Assembly (NCBI RefSeq): GCF_004522175.1
Contig: NZ_SDEB01000002.1
Span: forward strand, 62,001-126,000
DNA length: 64,000 nucleotides
Origin: Paracoccus ravus
GTDB taxonomy: Bacteria; Pseudomonadota; Alphaproteobacteria; Rhodobacterales; Rhodobacteraceae
Reading direction: 5' to 3'
Made by a program: the position numbers and the translations under genes. This document shows, one piece after another, positions 62,515 to 64,000 of the stretch. A model generated the notes under the pieces. That model saw only the letters and a program-made list of their open reading frames with translations, had not been told where the DNA came from and did no database searches. Position 1 is the stretch's first letter. Every line of letters begins with the position of its first letter.

Positions 62515-64000
62515 TTACTCCGCTGCCATCGAGGGCGCATTGCGCGCCGCCGCCATTGCCGAAAGCTCACCCATCAGCGGCGAGGAGCGCGCGATCGGGT
62601 TGGTCAGGTAGAAGTCCTTGATCGCAAGGCGGAACTCCGCGCGGCCCATGTCGAACCGGGTGAGCGGCTGCCATTCGTTCTGCGGCACGGTGTCGATCGC
62701 GGCCAGATGCGGCACCGCCTCGATCAGCTTGCGGCGCAGACCCGCCAGGCTGTCCCAAGGCAGGGTCGCGCCCAGCTCGGCGGAAAGTGCGCGCAGGATC
62801 GCCCAGTTTTCCTTGCCCTCGCCCGGCGCAAAATTGGCGCGCATGGCGATTTGCGGACGGCCTTCGGTGTTCACGAACAACCCGCTTTCCTCGGTATAGC
62901 AGGCGCCCGGCAGGATCAGGTCGGCGCGATGCGCACCGCGATCGCCATGGCTGCCCTGATAGATCACGAAGGCACCGGCATCGATATCGACCTCGTCGGC
63001 GCCCAGGTTGTAGATCACCTCGGCGCCGTCGATGGCAGCGATCAGCCCGCCCTCGGTCACAGCGCCGACATCCAGCGCGCCAACGCGACCGGCTGCGGTA
63101 TGCAGGACCAGCAGCTTGCAATTCGCGATTTCGCAAAGGCGCATCGCATTGGCCAAGACGGCCTCGCCGTCGGCTTCGCGCAGCGCGCCTTGGCCGACGA
63201 TAATCAGGCCCGGCAGTTCAGTGCCTTCCGAGACTTTCGGATCGTCCAGAAGTGCCGCCAAGGCCGCGCGGTCGCCGCCCAAATGCGCATAGTCGAAGGT
63301 CAGATCGACGGCTTCGCCGATCAGCGCGACATCCGCGCCATTGGCCCAAGCGCGACGCAGGCGCGAGTTCAGCACCGGCGCTTCTTCGCGCGGGTTGGTG
63401 CCGATCAGCAGGATGCGCTTGGCGCTGTCGATATCTTCGATCGCGGCATTGCCGACATAGGCCGAGCGATTGCCCGCAGGCAGGCGCGCGCCATCGACAC
63501 GGGCCTCAACCTTGCCACCCAGACCTTCGATCAGCTGTTTCAGGCTGAAGGCGGCCTCGACCGGGACCAGATCGCCGATCAGACCGGCGACTTTCTTGCC
63601 CTTCATGGCGCGGGCGGCGGTGGCCAGAGCCTCGGGCCAAGTGGCCGGGCGCAGCTTGCCGTTCTCTCGGATATAAGGCTTGTCGAGACGCTGACGGCGC
63701 AGACCGTCCCAGACGAAGCGCGTCTTGTCCGAAATCCATTCCTCGTTCACGCCGTCATGGTTGCGCGGCAGAATGCGCATGACTTCGCGGCCCTTGGTGT
63801 CGATGCGGATGTTCGAGCCAAGCGCGTCCATCACGTCGATCGACTCGGTCTTGGTCAGTTCCCACGGGCGGGCGGTGAAAGCATAGGGCTTGGACACGAG
63901 CGCACCGACCGGGCACAGGTCGATGATGTTGCCCTGCATGTTCGAGACCAGCGTCTGGTTCAGGTAGCTGGTGATCTCGGCGTCTTCGCCACGGCCGGTC
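62515..64000 (-). CDS. nuoG: NADH-quinone oxidoreductase subunit G (5' end off window)
   Basis: The frame is open to the right edge, so the N-terminal [2Fe-2S] part is missing; about 494 residues are visible. At the edge '[21 protein letters not shown]' carries the last cysteine of an N-terminal [4Fe-4S] cluster, followed by the molybdopterin-oxidoreductase-like domain ('[18 protein letters not shown]', '[23 protein letters not shown]', '[33 protein letters not shown]'). It is the largest peripheral-arm subunit. The internal ATG at 63939 is not the true start. Confidence 0.96.
   Translation of the reverse strand, partial: TGRGEDAEITSYLNQTLVSNMQGNIIDLCPVGALVSKPYAFTARPWELTKTESIDVMDALGSNIRIDTKGREVMRILPRNHDGVNEEWISDKTRFVWDGLRRQRLDKPYIRENGKLRPATWPEALATAARAMKGKKVAGLIGDLVPVEAAFSLKQLIEGLGGKVEARVDGARLPAGNRSAYVGNAAIEDIDSAKRILLIGTNPREEAPVLNSRLRRAWANGADVALIGEAVDLTFDYAHLGGDRAALAALLDDPKVSEGTELPGLIIVGQGALREADGEAVLANAMRLCEIANCKLLVLHTAAGRVGALDVGAVTEGGLIAAIDGAEVIYNLGADEVDIDAGAFVIYQGSHGDRGAHRADLILPGACYTEESGLFVNTEGRPQIAMRANFAPGEGKENWAILRALSAELGATLPWDSLAGLRRKLIEAVPHLAAIDTVPQNEWQPLTRFDMGRAEFRLAIKDFYLTNPIARSSPLMGELSAMAAARNAPSMAAE

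Overview
The window is a high-GC (about 65%) chromosomal segment from an alphaproteobacterium, most likely Rhodobacterales and close to Paracoccus. The clearest sign is the complex I operon. It runs nuoG–lipoprotein–nuoH–small ORF–nuoI–CMD-like ORF–nuoJ-K-L-M-N–birA, with the same kind of extra reading frames (including a trailing biotin ligase) known from the Paracoccus denitrificans NQO cluster. The aerobic cobaltochelatase genes cobS/cobT, an RpoH with an intact RpoH box, a class II EPSP synthase and a His-type (probably non-discriminating) AspRS fit the same group. I see no rRNA, tRNA, insertion sequence, prophage, integron or CRISPR array, and no gap between genes exceeds 300 bases. This is dense core genome.

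Layout. 1–10 kb: end of a DUF1800 gene, aspS, a CPBP membrane protease overlapping a GH25 lipoprotein, a D-lactate-dehydrogenase-like flavoprotein, a ClC anion transporter, a DUF808 membrane protein, and an ECF sigma/anti-sigma pair. 10–16 kb: cobS, a racemase-like gene without catalytic cysteines, cobT, an M24 aminopeptidase P and a DUF475/TerC-like membrane protein. 16.8–22.6 kb: a 2H phosphoesterase (DUF1045) and a PhnM-like protein without metal ligands, facing a coupled operon proC–csaA–hydroxyacid dehydrogenase–glycerate kinase. 22.8–31.4 kb: purE-purK, DUF465, hsp20-DUF1150, a lipoprotein, two glycosyltransferases, a fused ATP sulfurylase/APS kinase, and trxB with a divergent Lrp regulator. 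31.4–39 kb: lgt–midA–pgeF, ubiK, a DUF6476-like protein, rluD, rpoH, a pseudo-M48 membrane protein and a SPOR protein. 39–43.6 kb: nucleoside salvage operon cdd-deoA-deoB-add-upp, with a 4-bp ATGA overlap at every junction. 43.7–48 kb: maeB and prpE. 48–64 kb: one long leftward array from nuoG through birA, coaX, rnj, trmB to aroA.

How the genes work together. The nuo genes encode the membrane arm and part of the peripheral arm of respiratory complex I. midA, about 20 kb away, is the family that methylates a complex I core subunit during assembly. The salvage operon feeds uracil and pentose phosphates. The hydroxyacid dehydrogenase and glycerate kinase form a glyoxylate/hydroxypyruvate-to-glycerate route. 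maeB and prpE serve C3/C4 carbon metabolism.

No wholly new multi-gene system is evident. The items most worth a second look are several enzyme-family members that have lost their catalytic residues but sit in tight, conserved-looking contexts (racemase-like between cobS and cobT; PhnM-like beside a 2H phosphoesterase; M48-like membrane protein behind a strong promoter). Others are a 60-residue coupled ORF inside the complex I operon, hairpins placed at the trmB start and between nuoJ and nuoK, a truncated anti-sigma factor, and an EPSP synthase with class II motifs but a glycine at the position linked to glyphosate tolerance.
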